Assembly: GCF_949628265.1 (NCBI RefSeq)
Contig: NC_088787.1
Coordinates: forward strand, 35,514,844 to 35,578,843
DNA length: 64,000 bases
Reading direction: 5' to 3'
Origin: Cloeon dipterum
Lineage: Eukaryota; Arthropoda; Insecta; Ephemeroptera; Baetidae
Shown here: piece by piece, positions 1 through 11,460 of the stretch
Numbering within the stretch: position 1 is the first letter of the stretch
Layout of the letters: each line of letters opens with the position of its first letter
Position numbers and translations under genes: made by a program
The notes under the pieces: model-generated
Databases searched by the model: none
What the model was told of the DNA's origin: nothing
Seen by the model: the letters and a program-made list of their open reading frames with translations, nothing else

Positions 1-21
1 AATTAATTTATTAATTTTCAG

Positions 22-2752
22 GTAGAAGATGTAATCGAAATTAACCACACTCCGATTCCAGGAGAAAGATTCACAATAACTTTTCATCTTTTTACAACGC
101 AGAAAATGCCGAGTGATATTATTCCAATCTGCCTTTTCAACCGCGGCAGCCAAACGGAAAAATCTGCAGATTCTCCGTATTATGCATGGCTACGATTATT
201 TGTAATTAAATTACACTTTTGAAGAATTAAATTTAATAATATTAAACTTTCCGTGCAGGGAAGAGGAACTATTCTTCTGCGGGAAGTGCTTCGAAGTCGT
301 AAGTGCTTTTTAGAACCTTATTTTATATTATTGGGTTTTTAATAATTCAAAATTTTGTCATCAGGAAGAATTGTTTCCTACAACCAATGCTTCGCTAAAC
401 AACGAACAACAGGTTTGCCGGATCTGAATGAGAAGCTACGACAGTCTCCTCAAAGTAGTCTTCTTTGCGTCCAGGATCCCTATCCGTATTATGGTAAAAA
501 TCCAGAATATTTTAATATCTAATTTAAAAACGTCTTTGATGAAGTTTCTGAGCACACCAATCGATTCCTGAGGGTCGAATTAGGTAAATTGGATATTTTT
601 TCCGACCAAAAAGCGCAGCGTGACGTGCGAACTTTTTTTCCCGCCAAAACATTTTAAACCTATTTTCGAGAACTGCGCATGCGCCAGAGATGGCTGGATC
701 TGCCAAAGAAGTCATCCGTACAGCTGCGGTCTCTCTGCAAGTGCTCAAACCAGCTCTGACGCATGCGCACTTCTCGAAAATAGGTTTAAAATGTTTTGGC
801 GGGAAAAAAGTTCGCACGTCGCACTGGACGTTTTGGTCGGAAAAACCAAATTCGATCCTCAGGAATCGATTGGTGTGCTCAGAAACTTCGTCAAAGGCGG
901 CCTTTTCAATTAAAATTCCTTATTTTAGAGAGTGCTTTGGTGAATTCATACAAAGGTCGGTATTTCTTGCGAGGATTCCGAGTGTTTCACTATCTCTTGA
1001 GAGACCTGGAGAACTACAAAAAATACATCGATATTTTACAATTTATTGACACAATCGCGAAACACGCAAAAGACATTTCGATTCTGCCATCTACTCGACC
1101 GCAAGTAAAGCCAGTAAAAGGTAAATTTAACAAAATGTACCATCCCCTTATTTTGATATTAATAAATTTTGAAGGATTCAGGGGATCGGATAACCTGAGC
1201 TTCCCAAATTGTGGAAGAAAACCTAGAGCGGTGGCAAGAGTGAAACGACAGGAGGCAGGGCAGTATTTTTTCTTTGGTTACAACGCTCGGCGAGATAGCC
1301 ACCCGTGGCACGCCGAGTTGAGGAATCCCGCGTCTGGTTTGATCTGCGGCGGCACGCTCATCTCGAGAAAAGCGGTTCTGACAGGTAAATACAAAATAGG
1401 GATTTTATTTAGAATTAATTGATATAATTTTTGTAATATAGCGGCTCACTGCATTGCTGAAATGACTGCCAAGGATTTTCTCGTGACAATCGGAATGTAT
1501 GATAAGAGACAAAGAAATGATCCGAGAATACAGACAAAAATTGTAATTATAAGGAATTCATATTTTTAATAATTTAAATAAATCATAAATCAATTCCAGC
1601 CCAGCAGGATGATCACCCACCCAAATTACACGAGTGGGCAGTTCCATTACGATGTTGGTCTCATGATTTTCGACTCCGGGTTTCAATTGACTGACAACGT
1701 CCGTCCCATTTGTTTGTGGAATGAGGACGCGAATTTGGACCGAGTAGCAGGAAAATTAGGCGTGGTGAGCTTTAAAAATTTTTAATGACTATATTTGACG
1801 AAGTTTCTGAGCACACCAATCGATTCCTGAGGGTCGAATTACTCGAATTAGGTAAAGTGGATATTTTTTCCGACCAAAATGTCTATAACGCAAAAAATAA
1901 CTATTTTCCCGCCAAACCGTAAATGCGAGAACTGCGCATGCGTGAGAGCTGGTTTGAGCACTTGCAGAGAGACCACCTGTATGAATGTCATCTTTGTCTA
2001 GCTCTCACGTATGCGCAGTTCTCGCATTTACGTTCATATTGTTTTGGCGGGAAAAAGTTATTTTTGCGTTATAGACATTTTGGTCGGAAAAAAAATATCC
2101 ACGTTACCTAATTCGACCCTCAGGAATCGATTGGTGTGCTCAGAAACTTCATCAAAGACGTATTTAAATTTTTACCATTGAAACCCTCCTAGTTTAGACC
2201 CTGCCAAAAATTCCTTCATAATATTTAATATTCATTTTTGTCAGTTTTGTTTTAAAAAAATAAATTTGCGGCTCTATTATTCATTTGAAACTTAAATTTT
2301 TCCTTGTTTAAGGCGGTTGGATTTGGAATTCTTGAAGACTACTCCCTTCCCGACAGTCTTCAAGAGGCTCGTCTGCCGATCAGATCGAACAAAGAGTGCT
2401 TTAGCAGTGACCGCAGCTTTTTTGGAAAACATTTACGGCCGGGCGACAATTTCTGCGCCGGCTACAGAAATGGTTTGTCGTCTCAATTCAAGGTGGTATA
2501 CCATTTTATTGATTTTAATTTTAATTAACAGGCACGAGTGCGTGTGTAGGAGACAGCGGAGGCGGCCTCTCGGTTGAGAAAGGTGGCCGCTGGTTCATTC
2601 GAGGAATCGTCAGCTTCGGGCGGGCCAGACGAGTTAATTTCAACGGCAATGTGCAAACTGTGTGCAATCCGAACAGTTATTCGTTTTTTGCTGATGTCGC
2701 TTCTTATTTGAACTGGATTGTGCAAAATACTCCAGATATTTTCATTAAGTGA
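22..2752 (+). CDS. Tandem trypsin-fold serine protease A1, 5' end outside the window
   Basis: Nine exons are visible: 22-201, 259-298, 365-493, 929-1120, 1175-1384, 1442-1542, 1600-1764, 2313-2472 and 2532-2752. All have GT-AG borders and join in one frame of 465 codons plus stop. The first four encode the rest of the N-terminal trypsin-like domain (PICLFNR, SLLCV, GRYFLRG), which lacks a GDSGG loop. The others encode a complete S1 domain with SHPWHA, CGGTLIS, the catalytic His in AAHC, the Asp in FHYDVGLMIF and the Ser in CVGDSGGG. Residue 189 (chymotrypsin numbering) is Ser, so trypsin-like Arg/Lys specificity is not expected. The signal peptide and first exons lie before base 1. Two foldback repeats sit in its introns. 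It is probably functional. S1 peptidase identity is certain; resemblance to gastrulation-defective-like proteases (RWFIRG after the serine loop) is my judgement. Confidence 0.9.
531..900. repeat. Foldback MITE, copy 1, in an intron of A1
   Basis: The first roughly 80 bases (TTTGATGAAGTTTCTGAGC..., then CACACCAATCGATTCCTGAG) return as a reverse complement at the other end, so the element would form a long hairpin. Within the arms, a segment around GCGCATGCG is mirrored again. There is no coding capacity. It lies entirely within the intron between the exons ending at 493 and starting at 929. Confidence 0.85.
1791..2162. repeat. Foldback MITE, copy 2, in an intron of A1
   Basis: This has the same terminal sequence (TTTGACGAAGTTTCTGAGC and its reverse complement) and the same inner GCGCATGCG mirror as the copy at 531-900. 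It is a second insertion of the same noncoding family, in the intron between the exons ending at 1764 and starting at 2313. The centre differs from copy 1, so it is an independent insertion rather than part of a segmental duplication. Confidence 0.85.
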
Positions 2753-3082
2753 CTTTTTTCTATAACAAAATTTTTTTGTTTCAAATAAATTTGCTTTTTT
2801 ATTATTCACACAAATTTCTTTGAAATAATTATTTATGAGGAAATTTATATATTTGTTTTTCTCCGAATTACCAAATTTTATTTTATTAAATTGGCTTGAA
2901 ACCAACGCACAGCGAAGAGGCTTTTATTTTATACAAATTTAATCGTTATCAATTGGGTACAAATGAAGGTGATCGGGGTCAAGTCACAAGAGTGATTGGG
3001 TACATCAAGTTAATCTTCACGGTCAGTCGCGGGATTTATAAGGGCCTGCTCGCTTCCCGACACAGTCAGAGGAGCAGAGAAA
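2753..3082 (+). other. 3' flank of A1 and promoter region of A2
   Basis: An AATAAA polyadenylation signal lies at about 2784-2789, just after the A1 stop. The stretch from about 2880 repeats before A3 (5480-5688) and A4 (11880-12104), so it is the conserved upstream region of this gene family. Confidence 0.6.
3035..3042 (+). promoter_or_regulatory. TATA box of A2
   Basis: TTTATAAG lies about 45 bp before the start codon and is followed by an initiator-like CAGTCAGAG. The same arrangement precedes A3 and A4. Confidence 0.6.
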
Positions 3083-4166
3083 ATGACGCTGAAAAGCGCC
3101 TTTTCGCTTCTTCTTCTTCTTCTAGCCCTTGCAGCTTGCGCCGCTCTGGCCGAGAAGGTTCGCATCCCAGCACCGTGATCGTTTTCTAGACGGTTGAAAT
3201 GATTTATAAAATTACGGCAACTTAAAATTGCATATGATAGAAAAATATGGTCTAAAATTGAAAGTTAAAATTTTGGCTGTGGTGCATATTTAAATGAATT
3301 TTTTGCCTCCATTTTCAGCCGCCCACTGTATCGAAGGACAAAAAGCTGAGGACTTTGAAGTCACCATAGGAATGTACAACAAGACTGTGTGGAATTCTAC
3401 TGACATTCAGATTAAAAAAGTAACAATTATATTTTTAAGTAGGTAAAATATAACATGATTTTTGTCTGCTTCTCATAGCCCAGCAGGCTGAAAATTCATC
3501 CAAAGTACTCGAGAGGGAAGTTCCACTACGACGTCGGTCTCATGATTTTTGAAAAAGGATTTGAACTGACTGATCACGTACGCCCGATTTGTCTGTGGAA
3601 CGAAGACACCAATCTTGACGCCGTCGCCGGAAGGAACGCTTTGGTTGGTTCAAAACACAAAATAATTCTGTCTTTGAAATCGTGCTGTGCAAATATAGGT
3701 GGCTGGCTACGGATATTTTAAGAATTACTCTCACCCTGAGACGCTTCAAGAGGCTGAAATACCGATAAGATCCCACTTGGAGTGCGCGCTACCATAGTCT
3801 GAGAAAATTTTACGGAGCGCGATTGAAGCCTGGAGACAATTTTTGCGCTGGTTATACAAACGGTACGGTATTTTTTTATTGTTAAAATTAATGTTTATAT
3901 TTATTTTTGTGATTAAATTAGGCACAACCGTGTGCAACGGAGACAGTGGCAGCAGCCTCTCACTCGAAAAAGACGGAAGGTGGTTTATTAGAGGCATTGT
4001 CAGCTTTGCCAAATCAAAAAAAGTCCAAATTGATGACGCAGAAGCCAAAGTGTGCGATCCTGACGCTTTTCCTTTGTTCTCTGACGTGGCTTATTACATC
4101 GATTGGATTGTGGAATTCTCCCCTGACATCAATTTCGACTATTTTCGGGACTATTTTCGGCCATAA
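3083..4166 (+). pseudogene. Decayed protease copy A2, missing exons 2-8
   Basis: The signal-peptide exon (3083 to about 3176, MTLKSAFSLLLLLLALAACA) is followed almost directly by the exon for the catalytic His (3319-3419, AHCIEGQ), then 3479-3643, 3699-3862 and 3922-4166. The donor after the signal exon is replaced by unrelated sequence, and everything encoding the N-terminal domain and the linker is gone. The exon at 3699 carries four extra bases after GAGTGC compared with A3 and A4, which shifts the frame before GDNFCAGY. The last exon still reads CNGDSGSS and RWFIRG. With its core promoter kept it may be transcribed, but it cannot make a normal protease. An internal deletion during unequal exchange within the array is the likely cause. 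Confidence 0.85.
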
Positions 4167-5060
4167 TTTACCGAATGACTATAAATAATTTTTGTAACTG
4201 GTTAGTTATGAATGAAATAGTTTTGTGCAATTAGAAAACTAATGGAGTTTTTCTCATACTAATAAATACACCGTTTTCTGAATTTCAACCACTGAAAATG
4301 AATAAATTCTCTTTGGTTAGATTAAAGCATTAACCTTTTTTCTGTTGTATAAAGAATAAAAAAATTACCTTCAATCTTAACTTACTGAACATTTTTCTAA
4401 TTATTTTGGCTCGCAGACTGTTCCGCGGAGCCTGTTTGCGTTGCCCGTTGCACAAGCTTCAGGTTTTCAATCAAACACAATATGCTGAAACACGACTTCC
4501 CAATAAGAAAACACCTTCTCAGTTTTAATTTCCGATTTGTAAGGAGACGGAGCTGTGAAAGGACGGTTTTGATAGTAAATTGAGTTGGGATCTCACGGTT
4601 GGTTTCCCTCAGAATTTTTCCAAAAGCCCTCGTCGGAACCGACTGCCCAGGAGACGACTTACCAACAGCCACATGCAGCTCATCAGCAGCAAATTAATTT
4701 CACGAATAATTTATTTGTTGCAGTATGGGAGAAATAATTACTGATTTCCAAACATCTATAATAAAACTACGAATTTTATAAATACGAGATTAAATTATTT
4801 TATTTATATCTAAAATTTAATTTAAGAACAGAGCACGGGATGGTTTTGGCCCATGCAACGGTAAAGCCTTGAAATTAATAAAAAAATCATTTTTCGGGAT
4901 TTACATAGGCGGAGGTGGAGCAGAACAGAGATTCCTCTTCTCGCGGTGAGTAAAAAATATAATGCAAAAGCCGCATAATTGTGGAGAGCCGCAAGCCAAG
5001 AATCATCGGGATTATTATGCCGCGCGGATATATAACGCTTGGGTAGCGGCCGCGTTTTTG
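4167..5060 (+). other. Downstream part of the A repeat unit
   Basis: This block recurs after A3 (10594-11460) and A4 (21869-22830). It includes a conserved stretch beginning GGCTCGCAGACTGTTCCGC near 4408, the receptor-exon relic described separately, and a segment from about 4820 with GGCGGAGGTGG. I see no open gene in it. Confidence 0.6.
4618..4705 (-). pseudogene. Relic of a Methuselah-like receptor exon (TM6 region)
   Basis: On the plus strand, CGACTGCCCAGGAGACGA and the following CAGCCACATGCAGCTCATCAG match the stretch of the two intact receptor genes that encodes the TM6 region (CTWLMEIVSWAVGG) on the minus strand, near 23900 and 28150. The frame is broken and no other receptor exon is recognisable nearby. 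It shows that the A repeat unit once contained, or received, a receptor gene. Confidence 0.6.
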
Positions 5061-5378
5061 ATCTGCAGGCGCGAAGAGTGTCGCGAATCACATTTGAGGC
5101 CGGGCAACAATTTCTACGCCGGCTATACCATTTAAAGATTTTAATTTTAATTAACAGGCACGAGTGCGTGTGTAGGAGACAGTGGAGGCGGCCTCTCGGT
5201 TGAGAAAGGTGGCCGCTGGTTCATTCGAGGAATCGTCAGCTTCGGGCGGGCGAAACGAGTTAATTTCAACGGCAGTGTGCAAACTGTTTGCAATCCGAAC
5301 AGTTACTCGTTTTTTGCAGATGTTGCTTCTTATTTGAACTGGATTGTACAAAATACTCCCGATATTTTCATGAAGTGA
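5061..5378 (+). pseudogene. Relic of the last two protease exons, unit 1
   Basis: A shortened copy of the penultimate exon (about 5061-5134, reading ECRESHLRPGNNFYAGY) is followed by a complete last exon (5158-5378) encoding CVGDSGGG, RWFIRG and the usual C-terminus. This last exon is nearly identical to that of A1 (2532-2752). No upstream exons are present. The Asp of GDNFCAGY has become Asn and its Cys has become Tyr. It sits directly upstream of the A3 promoter and marks the boundary of the tandem unit. Confidence 0.8.
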
Positions 5379-5640
5379 CAATTTTCTGTAACAATTTTGT
5401 GTATCAAATCAATTATTCACACAAATATCTTTGAAATTATTTTTTATGAGGAAATTTATATTTGTTTTTCTCTGAATTACGAATTTTTATTTTATTAAAT
5501 TGGCTCAAAACAACACTTATAGAGGCTTATTTTGTATAATCTCAATCGTTATCAATATTGAGTACAAAAAGGCGATCGGGGTCAAGTCACAAGAGTGATT
5601 GCTGGGTACACTAAGTTTATCCTCACGGTCAGTCGTGCGA

Positions 5641-5648
5641 TTTATAAG
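5641..5648 (+). promoter_or_regulatory. TATA box of A3
   Basis: TTTATAAG stands 41 bp before the A3 start codon. The preceding 60 bases (GGTCAAGTCACAAGAGTGAT and following) are conserved before all complete A-array start exons. Confidence 0.65.
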
Positions 5649-5688
5649 GCCCAGTTCGCTTCACGAGACAGTCAAAGGAGCAGAGAAA

Positions 5689-8600
5689 ATGACGCTGAAA
5701 AGCGCATTTTCGCTTATTCTTCTAGCCCTTGCAGCTTGCGCCGCTTTGGCCGCGAAGGATCGCATCCCTGCACCGTGTAAGTATCAACAATTTTTTATAC
5801 TCTAGAGCTCTTTAGTAAAAATTGACAGACTTCACCGATGGAGAGAATTTGAGTGCTGAGAACTGTGGCGTTGGAGAAAAATATTGGGTAGCGGAAGTAT
5901 TATTCCGTTCTAAAATTCGTTGCATCGGAGTAATTATATCGCAATGGACTGTTCTCACGCGTAACTAAATTTTCATTGCTTATTTATAAAGGATAATATG
6001 CATTTTATTTGTTTGGAAATAGACACATGCGAATTGCCGACAGATGATATCACCGATGTATCGGTTTACATCGGAGATTGTCTGAAAGAGAAATATAACG
6101 ACGTTACAAATTGCACTGGTAAAATTGAGGTGAAAGATTACATTAAAAAGTAGATTTTATTTGAAAGAACTAAATTGAGCTCATCTTCATTCTCGTGCTC
6201 TCAGGTGAGAGGTATCAATTTGATGAACATCGATCTCTTGGAAGAACGAGCATACGAATTTCCGATCTACATTCTAAGAACAAAAAATAAGATGCCAGCT
6301 AATATTTCTCCAATTTGTTTGTTCAACCGCGGCAATGAAATGGACTTAGTAGAGGATCCCCAAACAACGTACTTTTCGTGGGCGATGCTGTCCTTTGTAT
6401 GATTTTTCTTATACAAATTAATAGATAATTTACACTTCTTTTAGCATGAAGAAAAGCATTATAAAGGAGAAAAAATGAATGTATGGTGGTATAGATTTGT
6501 TAAAATCGGCGGTAGGTTGAAAACTATGAATTTTAAATTATTACTTAAAACCTTTTTCAGGAAAAATCGTGTCCGATGACAATTGTCTCGAATATTTACG
6601 CAGGCGTGTAGATATTGCCCAGCCCTCTCTTCAAACACGGTTTTTGTGTGTGCGTCAACCGATATTTTCGGAAAGTGAGTAAAACCGCACGGTCACTTTT
6701 TATGGTCACCTTAACAAAAGTTGATTAAATAAAGGGTTGTTTTGTATTTCATGCTTGACCCTGACACACTTTTCATTGGAATTTTTTTAAAATCATCTCA
6801 AAATGCCAGTGCCCTGTCGCTTGCGGGCACCTTTCGGAAAACTCGGATGGGATAATTACTGTGCTGGTTGGGGTAAATAATTTTTGGGCACAGAATAAAT
6901 AAATGTTATTTGACGAGTGAAAAATCATATTTTTTATGCATTTTGAAATAACCACCCAAGGTGTACCTTAATTTGGTCACCCATGCGTGGGCACCATTTT
7001 CTATACTCGTTTTTACCTTCAAATTATGTCCGATTTTTGTCAATTCAGGTTTTAATTCAATTTAGTAAAATTACAAAAGTAAGTAATTAAAAAAAACCAA
7101 AAGGGGCTACGAGCTACCCAATGGTTAACCAATGGGCAACTTTAGAACCATCGTTATAATTATTGAGTTTCGATTTTCGTAAAAATGTTTTTATTACAAA
7201 TTTTGTTAATTTTAATACTCTGACTAGCGTTTTAAACTCTTTCAAATTACCCGTTTTGAGCACTTACAATTAGTTCCTCAAGCAGCATATTATCGCGCGC
7301 ATTTCTTAATTACACTTGTTGGGCCGCGCGTGGCGCCACTGTCGGCAGCAGCATCAGCTACCGCTGCCGCCGCTGCTGGAGTGCTGGCGAGGTGGTGGTG
7401 GTGACTCTCATGGCTGAACTCGTCCCAGCTAAGAGCTTCCTGAACCCTGAACTGCCTGAACCAACCGTTGGTGTCGCGTCGGTCGTTTTAAAAAGCTATT
7501 ATGGCCACTTATGGCGGTGTTTTGTGGGCGTAATATATTTAGTGACAGTGACGTCTTTTGGTTGACTTTTTTCATTGTACCCATCTCTACAATAGTAAAA
7601 TTAATTAATTAATATACAGGACACCCATATTGAAATATTTTATCCTTTTATAGGTACTGGAGTTTCATTCCTCATGAACATCTACCGAGGAAGGTACTTC
7701 ATTAGAGGCATGACAATGAGGCAACTTAGCGAAAGAACGTACGGAAATATCTCAAATACAGCATACGTAGATATTCTGCCTTACGTCGAATCCATCGTGT
7801 GGAACTCGGATGACATGTCAGTTTTATCCCCCGTTCCACCTGTAAAATCAATCAGAAGTATGACCAAACTTCATTTTCTGAAATACCAGGTTTTGCTATT
7901 AATTTATTACAGTTATTTGCGATTTCCGGGTGCGTGCCGCGTGCCCTGCACTTTTATTTCTGATTACAGCATGCCAATTGAATTCTGTTGACGATGAGGA
8001 TCAGATTACATAAGCCAGGCAGATGAATCACTCACAATCAGTTGAAAATTTTACACAACGTGCCATAGATCGGTGGATTAACGTGGAAACCGTTTTTGCT
8101 TTCACGGCATTTTGGTATTAACTTATTAGCAAGTGAAAATAAACCAATCTGATAAGGGATGAGTATATATGGATGCTCAATCATCCATTCTCTGATTGGT
8201 TGAAACCTTTTTAGCAGGCCAAAAGTTACCAAAATGTATTTTTGGCACGTCGTGGCCAATCGCGGACAGAGCGATTTGCAGCTATAGCTACCTAACCTTT
8301 TTAGGTCTCGGTTGGTACTGTCAAACATTAAATTCCAGTCCTATTACTTCAATCTTGCGATTTTGTGCATCCCTGTCTTAAAAAGTTTTGACATTTTGAT
8401 AACTAAATTCAGCAAATTGCGGCGTCAGAATTAAGTCTATGAAACAATATTTAACAGACAAAAATTGTATTTAATAAAAGCCCTCGGTTTTACCGTGAAT
8501 GGCTGAACCGATTTTGTTTATCAGCTTGTCTAATGAATAACTTTGTATACTCATAAAATTGTCACTTAGTTCGATTGAATACGGAATAGCAGTAAAAATT

Positions 8601-10593
8601 CCTAATATGTTCAAATTAAAAATTAACACTATAGCAACTCCAAAATTCCTAATCGCCGAATTGCGTAAAAAAGCTTTTAGGGGTTCTGACGACCTGAGTT
8701 TCCCGAATTGCGGACTGAAATCAAGAGTGGTTCGGAGCAGACGGGAGACAGGAGACGAGGTTGAAGAAATCAGGTCGCACCAGTTGATATTGGCCGGACG
8801 CAGAGCCCTAAACGGGGCACACCCATGGCATGCCACTATCCAGGGCGATGGCTTCGCATGCGGGGGAAGTCTCGTATCAAAGAGGGCAGTTTTGACAGGC
8901 AATTATTATTAATGTATTTTCTTGTCAAGTTAAATATAATATTATAGTTATTTTAGAATTAACTGGAAGCGTTTTTTGCTTTTCCTCTGGCTCCAACCTA
9001 TAGAATACAGGATCGGTTCAGACGTTTGGGGAGTTAAGGGGCGGGGTGGGTGGGCAAAAGCAAGTCCAAGCCCGGGAGGTTTTTAAATTCTCCTCGAAGC
9101 CCCCGCGAGTAGAACGCTACCCAAAGATTCTGGTTGAAAATGGTTAAAAATCGCCAAATAGGAGAATTTCCGCTCAAAAAACCGCGTGGGCGACGCAAAA
9201 CGGTGCCAAAAAGTGTGCCGGGGTATGCAAAACCAGATCCGGTCCATAGGAGATTTAAAAAAAAATAATACAAAAGTGGGCCTTGTTGCGTGGCGGGCGG
9301 GGGTTGAAAATACGCCTATAAAACGCAGAATTAATTTTACCACGAGATTGGCCTACACCGCGGGGGAACTATGAGCTCGGGGGCCTCGAAACCCGAGATT
9401 CGGTTAGTTCTCACCAAGAAAAAACTAAGGGTGTGCGGAAATTCCGAATCTGACCCATAGCGCCGTAGTTATTAACCGGGCAAATTTGTCAATTTTCACC
9501 CTGAGTACATTTCGTCAGGATTGGCGTCTACCCTGGGCTAAAATTAAAAAAAGGGCCATGTTAATTGAAGTGCAATTTATTTGGGAGTGTTTTAAGACCA
9601 AATTCGACCCGATCGGCAATGAGGGCCGTCACAAATGCGCGCGTGGGCGTTGCGAAATTTTGACTGGTGGTTACTTAAAATATTTTATTTTAAGAGCGTT
9701 GGATGAATTTTTTGCCCCCATTTTCAGCCGCCCACTGTATCGAAGGACAAAGAGCTGAGGACTTCGAAGTCACCATTGGGATGTATAACAGGACGGTCTT
9801 TAATTCTACTGAGATTCAGATTAAAACAGTAACAATTATATTTTTAAGTAGGTAAAATATAACATGATTTTTGTCGGCTTCTCATAGCCCAGCAGGCTGA
9901 AAGTTCATCCAAAGTACTCGAGAGGGAAGTTCCACTACGACGTTGGTCTCATGATTTTCGATAAAGGATTTGAACTGACTGATCACGTACGCCCGATTTG
10001 TCTATGGAACGAAGACACCAATCTTGACGCCGTCGCCGGAAAATCCGCTTTGGTTGGTTCAAAATCCTAGATAAATCCATCTTTTAAACCGTCATGTGTA
10101 AATAAAGGTGGCTGGCTACGGATATTTTAAGAATTACTCTCACCCTGAGACGCTGCAAGAGGCTCAAATACCGATAAGATCACACTTGGAGTGCTACCAC
10201 AGTCTGAGGAAATATTACGGAGCGCGATTGAAGCCCGGAGACAATTTTTGCGCCGGTTATACAAATGGTATGGATTTTTTTATTAACAAAATAAAAGTTT
10301 TATTTATTTTTCTGTTTAAATTAGGCACAACCGTGTGCAACGGAGACAGTGGCAGCAGCCTCTCACTCGAAAAAGACGGAAGGTGGTTCATTAGAGGCAT
10401 TGTCAGCTTTGCCAAATCAAAAAAAGTCAAAATTAATGGCGCAGAAGCCAAAGTGTGCGATCCTGACGCTTTTCCCTTGTTCTCTGACGTGGCTTATTAC
10501 ATGGATTGGATTGTGCACAACACCCCTGGCATCTATTTCAACTATTTGCAAGACCTTTTTCCAACATTTACTTTACCCAGTGACTACAAATAA
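5689..10593 (+). CDS. Tandem trypsin-fold serine protease A3, intact
   Basis: Twelve exons: 5689-5776, 5829-5960, 6023-6129, 6205-6396, 6445-6511, 6561-6674, 7654-7857, 8674-8898, 9728-9828, 9888-10052, 10108-10267 and 10325-10593. They give a 607-residue protein. Residues 1-22 or so are a signal peptide. The N-terminal trypsin-like domain (about 30-300) starts at ENLSAENCG, has Thr in place of the catalytic His (HTC) and lacks the serine loop. The C-terminal S1 domain (about 310-607) keeps His379, Asp428 and Ser527; GDSGSS replaces the usual GDSGGP, and residue 189 is Thr. One donor (after 8898) reads GC rather than GT. Introns 6 and 8 are enlarged by inserted sequence. The start is the first ATG after the TATA box and opens a clear signal peptide. 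It is the best complete reference copy of the A array. Confidence 0.88.
6690..7600. other. Foreign block in intron 6 of A3
   Basis: The matching intron of A4 is only 90 bp, whereas here it is 979 bp. The extra sequence contains repeated GGTCACC words, and at 7320-7510 a GC-rich island with GCC/GCT repeats unlike its AT-rich neighbours. No reading frame of known type is visible. It is probably an inserted, unclassified repeat. Confidence 0.5.
9000..9690. other. Unclassified insertion in intron 8 of A3
   Basis: The homologous intron is 171 bp in A4, and the matching intron end in A2 carries no such block. Here the intron is 829 bp. The added sequence is G-rich (GGGGCGGGGTGGGTGGGC near 9039) and shows no transposon gene or clear terminal repeats. 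Confidence 0.5.
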
Positions 10594-11460
10594 TTTTTTA
10601 ATAAAAAATGAAATAGTTTTGTGCTACTAGAAAACTAATGTTGTTTTTCTTATACTAATAATTACACCAATTTCTGAATCTAAACCACTTAAAACGTATA
10701 AATTATGGAGGAATTAAGCCTCCGAGGTTAGTTACAAGCATTTAAATATTATTTATTTGATAAATATTAAAAAAGCACCTTCAAACATAAGTTCTGAAAA
10801 TTTTTTCTATATATTGTGGCTCGTAGACTTCCGCTGAGCGTGTTAAATTTGCGTCGCCAGTTGCATAAGCTTCAGGTTTTCAGTCTAACACAATCTGCTA
10901 AAACACTTCCCAATAAGTAGAAACCTTAATTTTAAAATTTCGTTTTTTAAGGTGACCGAGCTGCGAAAGGATGGTTTGATGTGAAATTCTCTCGATTTGC
11001 TTTCCTCAAAATTTTTTCCAAAAACCCTCGTTGCCACCAACTGCCTACAAGATGACTTTTCAAAAGCCACGCACAGCCCATCAGCAGCAATTAATTTCAC
11101 GAATAACTTGTTTGTTGCAGTCTTGAAGGACAAATTTTGTCCAAACATCTATGAGAAAATTAGGAATATTGTAAATGCGAGATTAATTTATTTTATTTAT
11201 ATCTAAAATTTAATTTAAGAACAGCACGGGATGGTTTTGGCGCATGCAAAGGAAACCCCTCTAAATTCACAAAGAAATTATTTTTCGGGATTCACATAGG
11301 CGGAGGTGGAGCAGAACAGAGATTCCTCTCCTCGTGGTGAGTAAAAAATATAATGCAAAAGCCGCATAATCGTGGAGTGCCGCACGCGAGGCAGCAAGCC
11401 AAGAATCATCGGGATTATTATGCCGCGCGGATATATAACGCTTGGGTAGCGGCCACGTTT
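10594..11460 (+). other. Downstream part of the A repeat unit, second copy
   Basis: An AATAAA signal lies near 10600. The rest parallels 4167-5060, including the GGCTCGTAGACTTCCGCTGAG stretch near 10816 and the GGCGGAGGTGG segment near 11301. No gene is seen apart from the receptor relic. Confidence 0.55.
11018..11107 (-). pseudogene. Relic of a Methuselah-like receptor exon, second copy
   Basis: The run around CAACTGCCTACAAGATGAC and GCCACGCACAGCCCATCAG corresponds to the TM6-coding stretch of the receptor genes at 23.7-30.6 kb, read on the minus strand. It is more decayed than the intact genes and lies at the same place in the unit as the relic at 4618-4705. Confidence 0.55.

Noticed and set aside
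8674-8680. TTTTAG at 8675-8680 as the acceptor of exon 8 in A3
   Set aside because: It breaks the frame. The AAAAAAG acceptor seven bases earlier keeps frame and aligns with the corresponding exon starts of A1 and A4.
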